NCBI GenBank assembly: GCA_934621295.1
Contig: CAKTVB010000006.1
Coordinates: forward strand, 1-64,000
Reading direction: 5' to 3'
From: an uncultured Collinsella sp.
Lineage (GTDB): Bacteria; Actinomycetota; Coriobacteriia; Coriobacteriales; Coriobacteriaceae
Length of the DNA stretch: 64,000 nt
Every line of letters starts with the position of its first letter. Position 1 is the first letter of the stretch. Below the pieces are notes generated by a model. It worked only from the letters and a program-made list of their open reading frames with translations, was not told where the DNA came from and made no database searches. The position numbers and the translations under genes are program-made. Below, piece by piece: positions 24,663-32,876 of this stretch.

Positions 24663-25422
24663 TGTCATCACCTTCATCAGCAATAGAAGTAGCGGGGTTC
24701 TCGCTGCGGGCCACCAGGATGAGCACGACAGCTGCAGTGGCCAGAGCGGTTACTGCGATTACGGGGAGCTGCAGGTAGGCAGCGAGGATGAATCCGATAA
24801 AGAACCAGGGGGCGAGCTTCTTGTCCATAATCATGGAAAGCAGCAGGGCGAAGCCGACGGCGGGAAGCAGGTTACCGCCAGATGCCAGGCCGTTGATCAC
24901 ATCGGTGGGGATAGCGGAGACCGCAGACTCGAGCGCGGTGCTTCCAAAGAAGACGGAAAGGAAGCCGATCAGGAAGTAGAGGCCAAAGGTGCCAACCCAG
25001 CTGCCTGCCCAGAACAGGGCGCGAGCCGCTTTGTCGTTATCCTTGGCGAGCTGTGCCTTCATAGCCTCGGCAAAGGCGTTGTTGATGAACTTGCAGAGCA
25101 CGAAGGCAAAACCGCCGAGAAGAGCCAGGGGCACGGCGAAGGCAGTACCCACCGCGGCGCCAGCGCCGGTCAGAATAGCAAAGGCCGTCGAGACGCCTGC
25201 GGCGGTACCACCATCAGGGGAAACCGCAGCGCCAACCGGGAACGAACCGAGGAAGACGATCTCGAGCGTGGCGCCGATGATCGTACCGGTCACGGGGTCG
25301 CCCAAAACGAGTCCCATGAGAGCGCCCTCGACGATGGGGCGATTGAACATGCTGTAGCCGAAGAAGTATTCCATCTTGGAAAGACCGACTACCAGGCCAG
25401 CAAGCAGAGCTTGTACGAGCAT
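24652..25422 (-). CDS. PTS system mannose-family IIC component
   Basis: A 256-residue polytopic membrane protein with the IIC-Man fold: MLVQALLAGLVVGLS at the start, RPIVEGALMGLVLGDP, GATLEIVFLGSFPVGAAV and a repeated helical hairpin. It forms the sugar channel with IID and receives phosphate through IIA and IIB. It overlaps the upstream isomerase by one base. Confidence 0.92.
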   Translation of the reverse strand: MLVQALLAGLVVGLSKMEYFFGYSMFNRPIVEGALMGLVLGDPVTGTIIGATLEIVFLGSFPVGAAVSPDGGTAAGVSTAFAILTGAGAAVGTAFAVPLALLGGFAFVLCKFINNAFAEAMKAQLAKDNDKAARALFWAGSWVGTFGLYFLIGFLSVFFGSTALESAVSAIPTDVINGLASGGNLLPAVGFALLLSMIMDKKLAPWFFIGFILAAYLQLPVIAVTALATAAVVLILVARSENPATSIADEGDDNEF

Positions 25423-26252
25423 TACCGTTCACATCCTTTCAGGACAGAGAGTGCGCGAGCAAGAATCTCGCGCGGATTATCAAAGTAGGAGGGACAGGTC
25501 ATTTCGAGAGCGCAATCACCGTCAAAACCGTGTCGGCACAAGGAGTTCACGATGTTCGCAGCATTGAGAATGCCGTGTTCGTCTCCCCAGGCCAGGTGTG
25601 CGAAAACGCTCGGGTCGAGATTTGTCAGGTGCACGTAGCCGATCCTTGTTTCGAATTGCTCGAGATAGTCCTCAAGGTCTTCTCCACCGCGGGCAATCGT
25701 TCCGGTATCCAGTGTCACCTGCAAATTAGGACGGTCGATATCGGAGAGTGCCCGCGCCATCGAGGCGCGATCGGTAAGGAGGCGATACCGCTTGGGCGTA
25801 AGGGTTTCCAGGCAAACGTCGATTCCCTGCTCCCCCGCGATATCGCAAATCAGCCCAATGCTTGAAACCATGTTGTCCCAAGCTTTTGAAGGATCTTCAT
25901 CGAGCGAAAACCAGCCGCCGTTTATCGAGATACGAGAACAGTCCAACATTCCCGCTAGGCGAACGATTTGCCGATAGTAACCTTCCGTTAACCGCTTGAT
26001 ATGGCAATCCGAGGACATGATGTTGTAAGCTTTTGGATTACCCTGTTCGGGGGTTAACGTGCGTACGCGCACCCTGTGCTTCCGAAGCCCATCAACAACT
26101 GCTTTGGCGTTATAGATATCGTGAGCGTCGATATTCACGTGGTTATTGCACAGCCACAAATCGATATCGCGTGTTCCCGTGGCTTCGATATCTCGCAAAC
26201 AGGTATCGAAACTCCAATAGCGCCAAATCTGGTTGGTGGGCAGGAAGCGCAT
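25422..26252 (-). CDS. Xylose-isomerase-like TIM-barrel sugar isomerase/epimerase
   Basis: A 276-residue AP-endonuclease-2/xylose-isomerase-like barrel. Likely metal and substrate residues occur in CLETLTPK (Glu), QVTLDTGTIA (Asp), GYVHLTNLD (His) and DCALEMTCPSY (Glu), the usual divalent-metal set. It is embedded in the PTS operon between the aldolase and IIC genes. It probably isomerises or epimerises the imported sugar or its phosphate; the exact reaction cannot be told. Confidence 0.8.
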   Translation of the reverse strand: MRFLPTNQIWRYWSFDTCLRDIEATGTRDIDLWLCNNHVNIDAHDIYNAKAVVDGLRKHRVRVRTLTPEQGNPKAYNIMSSDCHIKRLTEGYYRQIVRLAGMLDCSRISINGGWFSLDEDPSKAWDNMVSSIGLICDIAGEQGIDVCLETLTPKRYRLLTDRASMARALSDIDRPNLQVTLDTGTIARGGEDLEDYLEQFETRIGYVHLTNLDPSVFAHLAWGDEHGILNAANIVNSLCRHGFDGDCALEMTCPSYFDNPREILARALSVLKGCER

Positions 26253-26263
26253 GGAATTACCCC

Positions 26264-27124
26264 TTAAGCCTTGCCAACGCAGCCGAAGACATGCATGTAG
26301 TGCTCGAGCGCGGCCTTGTAGCCATCGGCACCGATCATGTCGTACTGCCAGGAGCTGATCTTCTTCTTATCGGGATCGACATCGGGCGCGTAGTCTGCGT
26401 CGATAGCTTCCTTGACTGCCATATTGGAAGCCTGGGAGAGGTCGGTCCAGAGGTTGACCTTCTGGATGCCGCACTTGATAGCCTTGGCGATCAAGTCGTC
26501 ACCGGTACCGGAACCACCGTGCAAAACCAGCGGCACGTCGACGCTCTTGGCAATCGTCTCGAGCAGGTCGAACTCGAGGTGCGGGGTGCCCTTGTAGGCG
26601 CCGTGGGAAGTACCGACGGCAACAGCCAGGCAGTCGACGCCCGTCTCCTCGACAAACGAGACGGCCTCCTCGGGATGGGTCAAGCCGGCATCGCGGGTTG
26701 CCTCGTACTCGACGCCCTGGCCAACGTGACCGAGCTCGGCCTCGACGGAAACGCCGACGGCATGGGCGATCTTCACGATCTCCTTGCTCTCTGCGACGTT
26801 TTGCTCATAAGGAAGCGTGGAGCGGTCGACCATGACGGAGGAGAAGCCGGCGCGAATGGCGCGGATGAGGTGATCGAACGGACCACCGTGGTCAAGGTTC
26901 ACGGCAAACGGAACGTGCGGATACTTGCGCTCGTAGTAACGGGCGAGCTCGCCGACTTCCTCGATGCCAAAGACGCCGGGGCAGCCAAGAATCACCGGGG
27001 CATTGAGCTCATCTGCAGCCTGCAGCGCAGCCTCGATAGTAAAGCGATTGTAGACATTGGGAGCGGGGATTCCGTACCCGCCCTTTTTCGCTTCCTGCAG
27101 AAGCTCGTGCATCGGTTCCATCAT
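26264..27124 (-). CDS. Class II ketose-bisphosphate aldolase
   Basis: A 286-residue zinc aldolase of the fructose/tagatose-bisphosphate type, splitting a ketose bisphosphate into two triose phosphates. Visible sites: FAVNLDHGG (catalytic Asp and zinc His), AELGHVGQG, AVGTSHGAYKG (zinc His) and VLHGGSGTGDD (zinc His and phosphate loop). The loop usually reading DGS or DAS is DRSTLPYEQN here, which may reflect a different substrate. No sugar-phosphate kinase is in the operon, so the bisphosphate must come from a kinase elsewhere, or the enzyme acts on a monophosphate. The start follows GGGAG. Confidence 0.88.
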   Translation of the reverse strand: MMEPMHELLQEAKKGGYGIPAPNVYNRFTIEAALQAADELNAPVILGCPGVFGIEEVGELARYYERKYPHVPFAVNLDHGGPFDHLIRAIRAGFSSVMVDRSTLPYEQNVAESKEIVKIAHAVGVSVEAELGHVGQGVEYEATRDAGLTHPEEAVSFVEETGVDCLAVAVGTSHGAYKGTPHLEFDLLETIAKSVDVPLVLHGGSGTGDDLIAKAIKCGIQKVNLWTDLSQASNMAVKEAIDADYAPDVDPDKKKISSWQYDMIGADGYKAALEHYMHVFGCVGKA

Positions 27125-27193
27125 GATAGGTTCTCCCTTTCTTTCTTAATGCGCATCGCGCATATGAACCGCATTGAATACGTGCGAATATCG

Positions 27194-27655
27194 TTACTTG
27201 TAGAGTTCTTTCTTCTCCGTCGGCACCTGACGAATCTCGAGCTCGACGCCGTTTGCAGCCAGCTCGTGCAGCTCGTCCTCTTCCTCCGGAAGCAGGAAGA
27301 CTGCCTGGCTTACCTGGCGAGCGCCCTCGCGATTCTTGATGCCGCCGAGGTTGATGCTCTTGATCTCGGGTACGGCATCGCAGATGCGCTTGGCGTCGGC
27401 CACGCTGCCCGTGACGATGAACAGCTTGTACTTATCGGTAACGCCGCTCTGGAGCGCCTTGATGCTGTCGTCGATGGACTTAACGACAAGCTTCACGCCC
27501 TGGGGCTTTGCCAGGCGCAGCGTGGTCATCTTGAGGCTGTTTGTCGTTGCCTCGTCGTCTGCCACGAGAATGCAGTCGGCGCCGATGGACTTCGTCCAAG
27601 AAAATGCGACCTGACCGTGAAGAAGCCTGTGGTCGATTCGGAACAACTTGATCAT
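27194..27655 (-). CDS. PTS system mannose-family IIB component
   Basis: A 153-residue soluble IIB. The phosphorylated histidine is His13 in IDHRLLHGQVAFSW. The rest (DEATTNSLKMTTLRLAKP, INLGGIKNREGARQV) is typical of IIB-Man/Sor. It lies 11 bases after the IIA gene and precedes the aldolase. Confidence 0.93.
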   Translation of the reverse strand: MIKLFRIDHRLLHGQVAFSWTKSIGADCILVADDEATTNSLKMTTLRLAKPQGVKLVVKSIDDSIKALQSGVTDKYKLFIVTGSVADAKRICDAVPEIKSINLGGIKNREGARQVSQAVFLLPEEEDELHELAANGVELEIRQVPTEKKELYK

Positions 27656-27666
27656 GGTTTTGCCTC

Positions 27667-28113
27667 CTAAAACTCGTTAAGTTCAGCTAGTTGGTCGTCT
27701 GCCGCGGCCGCTGCCTTGGCTTCGACAAGCTCGTTGCACAGCACGATGTGCTCACGAGCCTGCTCTACGATCGACGGCAAGTTCGCGGTCAGATCCTCTG
27801 CGGGACACGTGACAACCTCGAACAAAAGCGCCAGGTTAAGGCCGGTAATAAGATGGAAGTTGTACTTGTCGAGCAGGCCCATGAACTCGTTGTTCACCGA
27901 GCCGCCCAGGATATCGGTCAGCACGACGAGCTCTGCATGCTCGTAGTCGTGCTCGGAGACGATCTTCTCCAGCTTGTCTTGGTAATCGACGCTCAGATCG
28001 ACATATGCCGTGATGCACTCAACCGGAACTGCGTCGCCAAAGATCATCTTGAGCGACGAGGCAATGCCCTCCGAGAACATTGCATGCGTGGCGATTACGA
28101 TTCGTTTCTCCAC
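27667..28113 (-). CDS. PTS system mannose-family IIA component
   Basis: A 148-residue IIA-Man/EIIA domain with the phospho-accepting His10 in IATHAMFSEG and the supporting LTDILGGSVNNEF. It is the first gene of a roughly 7.5-kb minus-strand operon (IIA, IIB, aldolase, isomerase, IIC, IID, MtlD-like, MDR, AKR). The upstream 300 bases carry several dyads. Confidence 0.92.
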   Translation of the reverse strand: MEKRIVIATHAMFSEGIASSLKMIFGDAVPVECITAYVDLSVDYQDKLEKIVSEHDYEHAELVVLTDILGGSVNNEFMGLLDKYNFHLITGLNLALLFEVVTCPAEDLTANLPSIVEQAREHIVLCNELVEAKAAAAADDQLAELNEF

Positions 28114-28325
28114 CGTTTTGCCCCTCCCAAATGAACCGAACTCGTTGTTACGGCCCCCATAGCTCGTAACCTCTTGTTCATCTGGTATGTACTATACGTC
28201 TATAACGTTTGTAATATTACACGTACCGTTCAACGGTCGAATAAACGTGATGAACGGCGTGCGAACGTCTGGGCACTTAAAGGATTCTATTTAGCAAAAT
28301 ACCTGCTAGATTGGTTATTTTTGGC
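28114..28325. promoter_or_regulatory. Promoter/operator region of the PTS operon with stacked dyads
   Basis: No gene is seen between the IIA start and the prfA terminator. The region holds a perfect 12-base palindrome TGTAATATTACA (28210-28221), a perfect hyphenated palindrome ACCGTT-C-AACGGT (28225-28237) and GGTATGTACTATAC with GTAT/ATAC arms just downstream near 28184. TAATAT inside the palindrome could serve as a -10 on the minus strand. These are candidate sites for the GntR regulator or a catabolite regulator. Confidence 0.5.
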
Positions 28326-28360
28326 ATAAAGAGGCCCGGCTGCCGTAAGCAACCGGGCCT
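28326..28360 (-). terminator. Terminator of prfA
   Basis: Arms AGGCCCGG and CCGGGCCT (28332-28360) form a stable hairpin followed on the minus strand by CTTTATG, a modest T-run, about 58 bases past the prfA stop. Confidence 0.65.
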
Positions 28361-28417
28361 TAGGACGATTGATTCGCCAAATACCTTTGTTATATCGCGC
28401 GTTCTTTCGCGCGAGCC

Positions 28418-29485
28418 TTACACGGCCTGAGCGAGCTTCTCGGCACGATCGGCGGCGGCAAGGGCGTCGATTACCGTAGCGAGCTGGTCACCCAGAAGGA
28501 CGCCGTTGTAGGTGGAGTTAAAACCGATACGGTGGTCGGTCACGCGGTCCTGTGGCTGGTTGTACGTACGGATCTTCTCCGAACGGTTGCCGTGACCGAT
28601 CTGGCTTGAACGCTCGGCGCCAAGCTCTGCCTGCTGCTTTTCCAGCTCCATCTCGTACAGACGGGCGCGAAGCATCTGCATGCAGACCTCGCGGTTCTGG
28701 ATCTGCGAGCGCTGCTCCTGCGACTGCACCACGGTGTTGGTGGGCAGGTGGGTGATGCGCACGGCGGAATACGTGGTGTTAACGCACTGACCGCCAGGAC
28801 CGGAAGCGCAGTAGGTGTCGATGCGCAGGTCGGACTGGTTGATCTTGATGTCAATCTCGTCGGCTTCGGGCAGCACGGCGACGGTGGCCGTCGAGGTCTG
28901 GATGCGACCCTGGCTCTCGGTCTTGGGAACGCGCTGCACGCGGTGTACGCCGGACTCGTACTTCATGACGGAGTACACGCGGTCGCCCGTCACCTTGAAC
29001 TCGATGGACTTGAAGCCGCCGGCCTCGGACGGGCTCGAATCGAGCACCTCCATCTTCCAGCCACGCGACTCGATGAAATGCTGGTACATCTTGAAGAGGT
29101 CACCCGCAAAGATAGCAGCCTCGTCGCCACCGGCAGCGGAGCGAATCTCGATGATGGTGTCCTTGTCGTCGTTGGGGTCGCCGGGAATGAGCATGAACTT
29201 GATGTCTTCCTCGAGCTGTGGAAGCTTTGCCTCGTTCTCGGAGATGTCCATCTGGAGCATTTCCTTCTCATCGGCGTCGGTCGCCTCGTGCAGCATCTCC
29301 TTGGCAGCCTCGATGTCGTCAAGCGCACCCAGATACTCGCGCGCGGCGCGCACGAGGTCGGTCTGATGCGCGTACTCCTTGTTGAGGCGCGTGAATTCCT
29401 TGATGTTGGAGGCAACGGAAGGGTCTGCCAGCTTTTTTTCGAGCTCTTCGTAGGCAGCGATGAGCTTCTCGAGTTTGTCGCGCAT
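28418..29485 (-). CDS. prfA: Peptide chain release factor 1
   Basis: A 355-residue class I release factor for UAA and UAG. The stop-codon-reading tripeptide region is RVPKTESQGR (P-K-T at about 187-189) and the catalytic GGQ is at about 231-233 in GPGGQCVN. GGDEAAIFAGDL and the C-terminal RIGFNSTYNG are typical. It starts directly with MRDKLEKL. The enzyme that methylates its GGQ, PrmC, is about 9 kb downstream rather than adjacent. Confidence 0.96.
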   Translation of the reverse strand: MRDKLEKLIAAYEELEKKLADPSVASNIKEFTRLNKEYAHQTDLVRAAREYLGALDDIEAAKEMLHEATDADEKEMLQMDISENEAKLPQLEEDIKFMLIPGDPNDDKDTIIEIRSAAGGDEAAIFAGDLFKMYQHFIESRGWKMEVLDSSPSEAGGFKSIEFKVTGDRVYSVMKYESGVHRVQRVPKTESQGRIQTSTATVAVLPEADEIDIKINQSDLRIDTYCASGPGGQCVNTTYSAVRITHLPTNTVVQSQEQRSQIQNREVCMQMLRARLYEMELEKQQAELGAERSSQIGHGNRSEKIRTYNQPQDRVTDHRIGFNSTYNGVLLGDQLATVIDALAAADRAEKLAQAV

Positions 29486-29748
29486 GTGCGGCTCCTTTAT
29501 TTCGTTATGGGGAAGTTAAAATCGACAGAATGCGGCGGCCGCGGCGGCATGCCGCAGGCAATGGCAAAAGCAGCTAGAACATGTCGATCTTTTGATACAT
29601 GGGCTCTCCTCGTGTAAACCTCCTCATAATACCCCGAAAAAACGGGCATCTCTGCAACATACATAAAACCGCTTTCATGCAGAGAGATCCGCGCACATCG
29701 CCTAGTATGATGGGCTATCGTACGCACGCATCAACCGGGAGCCAGGAC

Positions 29749-30843
29749 ATGCCAAACAACAGCCAGCCCATCGCCGAGAACGGCGAGCTTTTTGCCACGC
29801 ATATCGGCGGAGCTGCCACGCTCGAAGGCGTGATGATGCGCGGCCGCGACCACTGGGCGGTAGCCGTTCGCTGCGAAGACGGCTCCATCTATACCGAGGA
29901 GCACGACCTGCCCGCCCCTGAGAGCCGCCCGGCGTGGATGAAGCTTCCGCTCGTACGTGGCTGTGCCTCTCTCGTAAGCTCCATGTCGCTTTCGTACAAA
30001 GCGATGGAAATCGCCGCTGAGCACGCGTTTGAGGAAGAAGGGGGCGAGGCAGCGCAAGCCGAAGGCACGCCAAATGTTGAGGTTTTGCCTGGCGAAGCAG
30101 CACCCGACGCGCCCGCGTCCGCCGCAAGCGAGGATAAGTCGAGCAGCGCCGGCGGTACCAATGCCAACTCGGCGTCCTCGGACGCCCCCGCTTGGCAGTT
30201 CATCCTCTCCATCGCTCTTGGTCTGGCGCTTGGCATGGGGCTGTTTGTAGCACTGCCCGTAGGCGTATCGAACCTTGTCATGGGACCCCTCACCAGCAAC
30301 AACGCCATTGCTTGGAATCTGTGCGAGGCGCTTTTGCGTATCGTCGTCCTCATCGCCTACGTTGGCGGCATCGGGTTTCTTCCCGACATGGCGCGCCTGT
30401 ACGGCTATCACGGCGCCGAGCACCAGTCGATCCATTGCTTTGAGCACGGCCTGCCGCTTACGCCCGAAAACGCCGCCAAGTTTTCGCGCATTCATGTACG
30501 CTGCGGCACCGCTTTTTTGGTCATGACCGTGATGGTCGCCATCGTGGTGCATACGCTCGTACCCGTTGGCGCCTGGGCAGACAGCCTGGGACTTGTAGGC
30601 ATCCTGCGTTCGCTTTTTGTCTTTGCCTCGCGCATCGCCATGCTTCCGCTCGTCGCTGGACTTTCTTATGAGGTCACGGTCAAGTGGGCAGGCTCGCACC
30701 CCGATAATCCCTTGGTGAAAATCGCCCTGTGGCCAGGACTTATGATGCAAAAGCTCACGACGCGCACGGCGGATGAGGGAATGCTCGAGTGCGCCATCGC
30801 GGCCCTCAAGCTCGTAGACGAACACGAACGGAAGGCTCGATAG
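29749..30843 (+). CDS. DUF1385 membrane protein (YqhQ-like)
   Basis: A 364-residue protein of unknown biochemical function. Family signatures are HIGGAATLEGVMMRG near the N-terminus, RLYGYHGAEHQSIHCFEHG and HVRCGTAFLVMTV, with several membrane helices between. The His/Glu-rich patch suggests a metal site, but that is inference. A Glu/Ala/Ser-rich spacer lies at about residues 90-140. The ATG at 29749 has GGGAG upstream. DUF1385 genes often neighbour prfA; here it is divergent from prfA. Confidence 0.85.
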   Translation: MPNNSQPIAENGELFATHIGGAATLEGVMMRGRDHWAVAVRCEDGSIYTEEHDLPAPESRPAWMKLPLVRGCASLVSSMSLSYKAMEIAAEHAFEEEGGEAAQAEGTPNVEVLPGEAAPDAPASAASEDKSSSAGGTNANSASSDAPAWQFILSIALGLALGMGLFVALPVGVSNLVMGPLTSNNAIAWNLCEALLRIVVLIAYVGGIGFLPDMARLYGYHGAEHQSIHCFEHGLPLTPENAAKFSRIHVRCGTAFLVMTVMVAIVVHTLVPVGAWADSLGLVGILRSLFVFASRIAMLPLVAGLSYEVTVKWAGSHPDNPLVKIALWPGLMMQKLTTRTADEGMLECAIAALKLVDEHERKAR

Positions 30844-31158
30844 GGCATCGACGGGCCTGTTGCCGAGATGTCATCTGACAGGTATCCCACGCGGGTTTCT
30901 TGCCGGAAGGAATGACGATGGCGTCCCGAGCGATAACCTCTTGTCGAGATAATCGACGACGGTGCCCGGAGACGAGCTTCCTACCGGGGCGATTGGCATC
31001 CCGCATTCCCTGGCGGGCAGTTTTCCCGGGGCAATCGACAACATGCCCCATGTTAAGTATTGTTCCAGCAAATCAGTGGCGGAAAATCCAACGTTTTGGA
31101 GGCATTTTTTGCCGAAAAACGTATATGGAACCGCCAGTCGTTGAGCAACGTACGGCCT
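30844..31158. other. Gene-free stretch after the DUF1385 gene
   Basis: About 315 bases between two convergent genes. No coding frame is convincing. It contains GGCATTTTTTGCC (GGCA/TGCC arms around T6) near 31100-31112 and an AT-richer part at 31050-31130 that might be a dispersed intergenic element; a second copy is not in this window. Confidence 0.4.
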
Positions 31159-31209
31159 CCGGCGCACAACGGCCGGCACCCACCCGCCGGCGCACAACGG
31201 CCGGCACCC
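31159..31209. repeat. Two-copy tandem repeat, 28-base period
   Basis: A 23-base unit beginning CCGGCGCACAACGG occurs identically at 31159-31181 and 31187-31209. It lies just beyond the stop codon of the zinc-finger protein gene. Confidence 0.85.
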
Positions 31210-31229
31210 GCGGCCCACCGCCACACGGT

Positions 31230-32711
31230 CTACCGGCCGCCGCGCTCCTTGAGCTGCTTGTGCCTTTTTGCATTCAAGAGCTTAAGGACGTCAATCCCCT
31301 CGGCATGGCAGCGCACAAACAGGGGCGCGTGCCAACCATGCTCCTCGATATCGTCCTCAACGGCGTGCTTGAGCTCCGGCCATCCTTGCAAAAGCGCAAT
31401 CGTGCGCCTGGTTGCCTCATGAGAAGTCTCGCTCGGATAGAACTCCCGTGCAAGCTCCTCCACCGTCTTGCCCTCGTCGAGAAAACCGTGCCGCAGCCCA
31501 TCGCGCCGCGTAGCCATGCGCTCGTTGTGGGCCGCGTCGCGACAAACGGCGCTACAGTAATTCTTCTCGGGACCGCGATGCCCCACCACCGAAAACGGCC
31601 GGCCGCAGCGAGCGCAATACTTGATGCGCACGGCCCCCAAATCGCAGGAGAAGTCGTACCACAGCCAGGATAGATAGCTGCGAAACGAAAAATGCCCCGT
31701 GGCCCCACTGACGGAAAACACATCGACATAGGCATCGCCCAGGTGTGCCGTCACCAGCGCGCGCACCATAGACGCCATCTGCGGCAAATCCGCCTTCTCC
31801 AATTTCCCCGCGCACCCCCGCAGCTTTTCGTCATCAAGCCGATACCCGTCGCTCTCGACCCCCGAATAGACCTCCGCCGCCTCGAGCGAGAGGACCTCGC
31901 GTACCTCGCGGTCAACCGAAGGGGCCAAGTCGAGCGCCTGGCTCAAAAGACGATAGTCCGACGCAGTAATCTCATGCTCAAAAGAGGCCAAAGCGACCTC
32001 CACAACGCCATCTAAATCGGCATCCCCCAGAATAAACGCGTAATTGATGCGCCCCTCGACCTCTTCGCGCCGAATGAATCGCGGCACGCCAAGCCACGAT
32101 GTGTACGCTCCATCGAGGGTCCTGGAAATCACAAAGAGGTCGAAGCTCGACCCTGTTCGAGGATTGTCGACACGCCAAAGAACAAGGTTTCCCAAGGCGG
32201 CCTGCGCCGCCGCTAGGGGCAAGGAGCCGTTTGCGCAGCGCTGCGCAGCAACGGCAAGGTCCGCCATGATGGCAGCGGACGCCCAAAACCCCATGCTTTC
32301 CTCGAACTCCTCGCCTTCTACCAACTCGCCGCCGTCTAAAGAGCGGGCATACGGAAAACGCGCGCAAAGCGGTCCATGCTCCAAGGCAAACTCGACGAGC
32401 CTCTCGACAGAAACCCTCAGCTGATACCCAGCGTCCGCAGGGGCCTCCTCACCCCACTGAGAAGGAAGTCTTCCGCGCACCGTAGTGCACACGGAAAGGT
32501 CCACGAGCGTCATGGCCGCACGCCCGTGAGCCGTTGCCTCCACAAAGGGCGATCCATCGCGCCCTGTCCCCGTAGGCGCCACGGGGCTAAACCTCAGCCC
32601 CCTCATATGAAAAGAGTCGCCCGGCCCGCCCTCGGCATAAATAGGCTGCACCGCTGCCGCAGGCACACTTCCATCCGTCTTGCGAATCTGAGCAAATGCA
32701 TCGCGCCCCAC
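31230..32711 (-). CDS. Unrecognised protein with C-terminal zinc finger
   Basis: A protein of about 493 residues that I do not recognise. Near residues 365-390 it has YCARCGRPFSVVGHRGPEKN followed by YCSAVC, a C-x2-C ... C-x3-C arrangement likely to bind zinc, followed by a basic, arginine-rich tail. The rest is mixed alpha/beta without signal peptide or membrane helices. I choose the GTG at 32711, preceded by GGGGGA and by a TATAAA that could be a -10; an in-frame GTG at 32762 has no ribosome-binding site. It is monocistronic and divergent from the YARHG gene. Confidence 0.7.
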   Translation of the reverse strand: MGRDAFAQIRKTDGSVPAAAVQPIYAEGGPGDSFHMRGLRFSPVAPTGTGRDGSPFVEATAHGRAAMTLVDLSVCTTVRGRLPSQWGEEAPADAGYQLRVSVERLVEFALEHGPLCARFPYARSLDGGELVEGEEFEESMGFWASAAIMADLAVAAQRCANGSLPLAAAQAALGNLVLWRVDNPRTGSSFDLFVISRTLDGAYTSWLGVPRFIRREEVEGRINYAFILGDADLDGVVEVALASFEHEITASDYRLLSQALDLAPSVDREVREVLSLEAAEVYSGVESDGYRLDDEKLRGCAGKLEKADLPQMASMVRALVTAHLGDAYVDVFSVSGATGHFSFRSYLSWLWYDFSCDLGAVRIKYCARCGRPFSVVGHRGPEKNYCSAVCRDAAHNERMATRRDGLRHGFLDEGKTVEELAREFYPSETSHEATRRTIALLQGWPELKHAVEDDIEEHGWHAPLFVRCHAEGIDVLKLLNAKRHKQLKERGGR

Positions 32712-32876
32712 GTACGTCCCCCGATTTTTATACTGGTTCAAAAACACTATTATTGCGTTCACGTTTATTTTAAATTGTTATCAGCCAAAACCACTCGGCC
32801 GCTTTCGAAAAAGAACTCGTGAAAGCGCGCTCGACGCACAAGCACGATGCAGATTGAAAAAAGAAAGGACAGCCTC

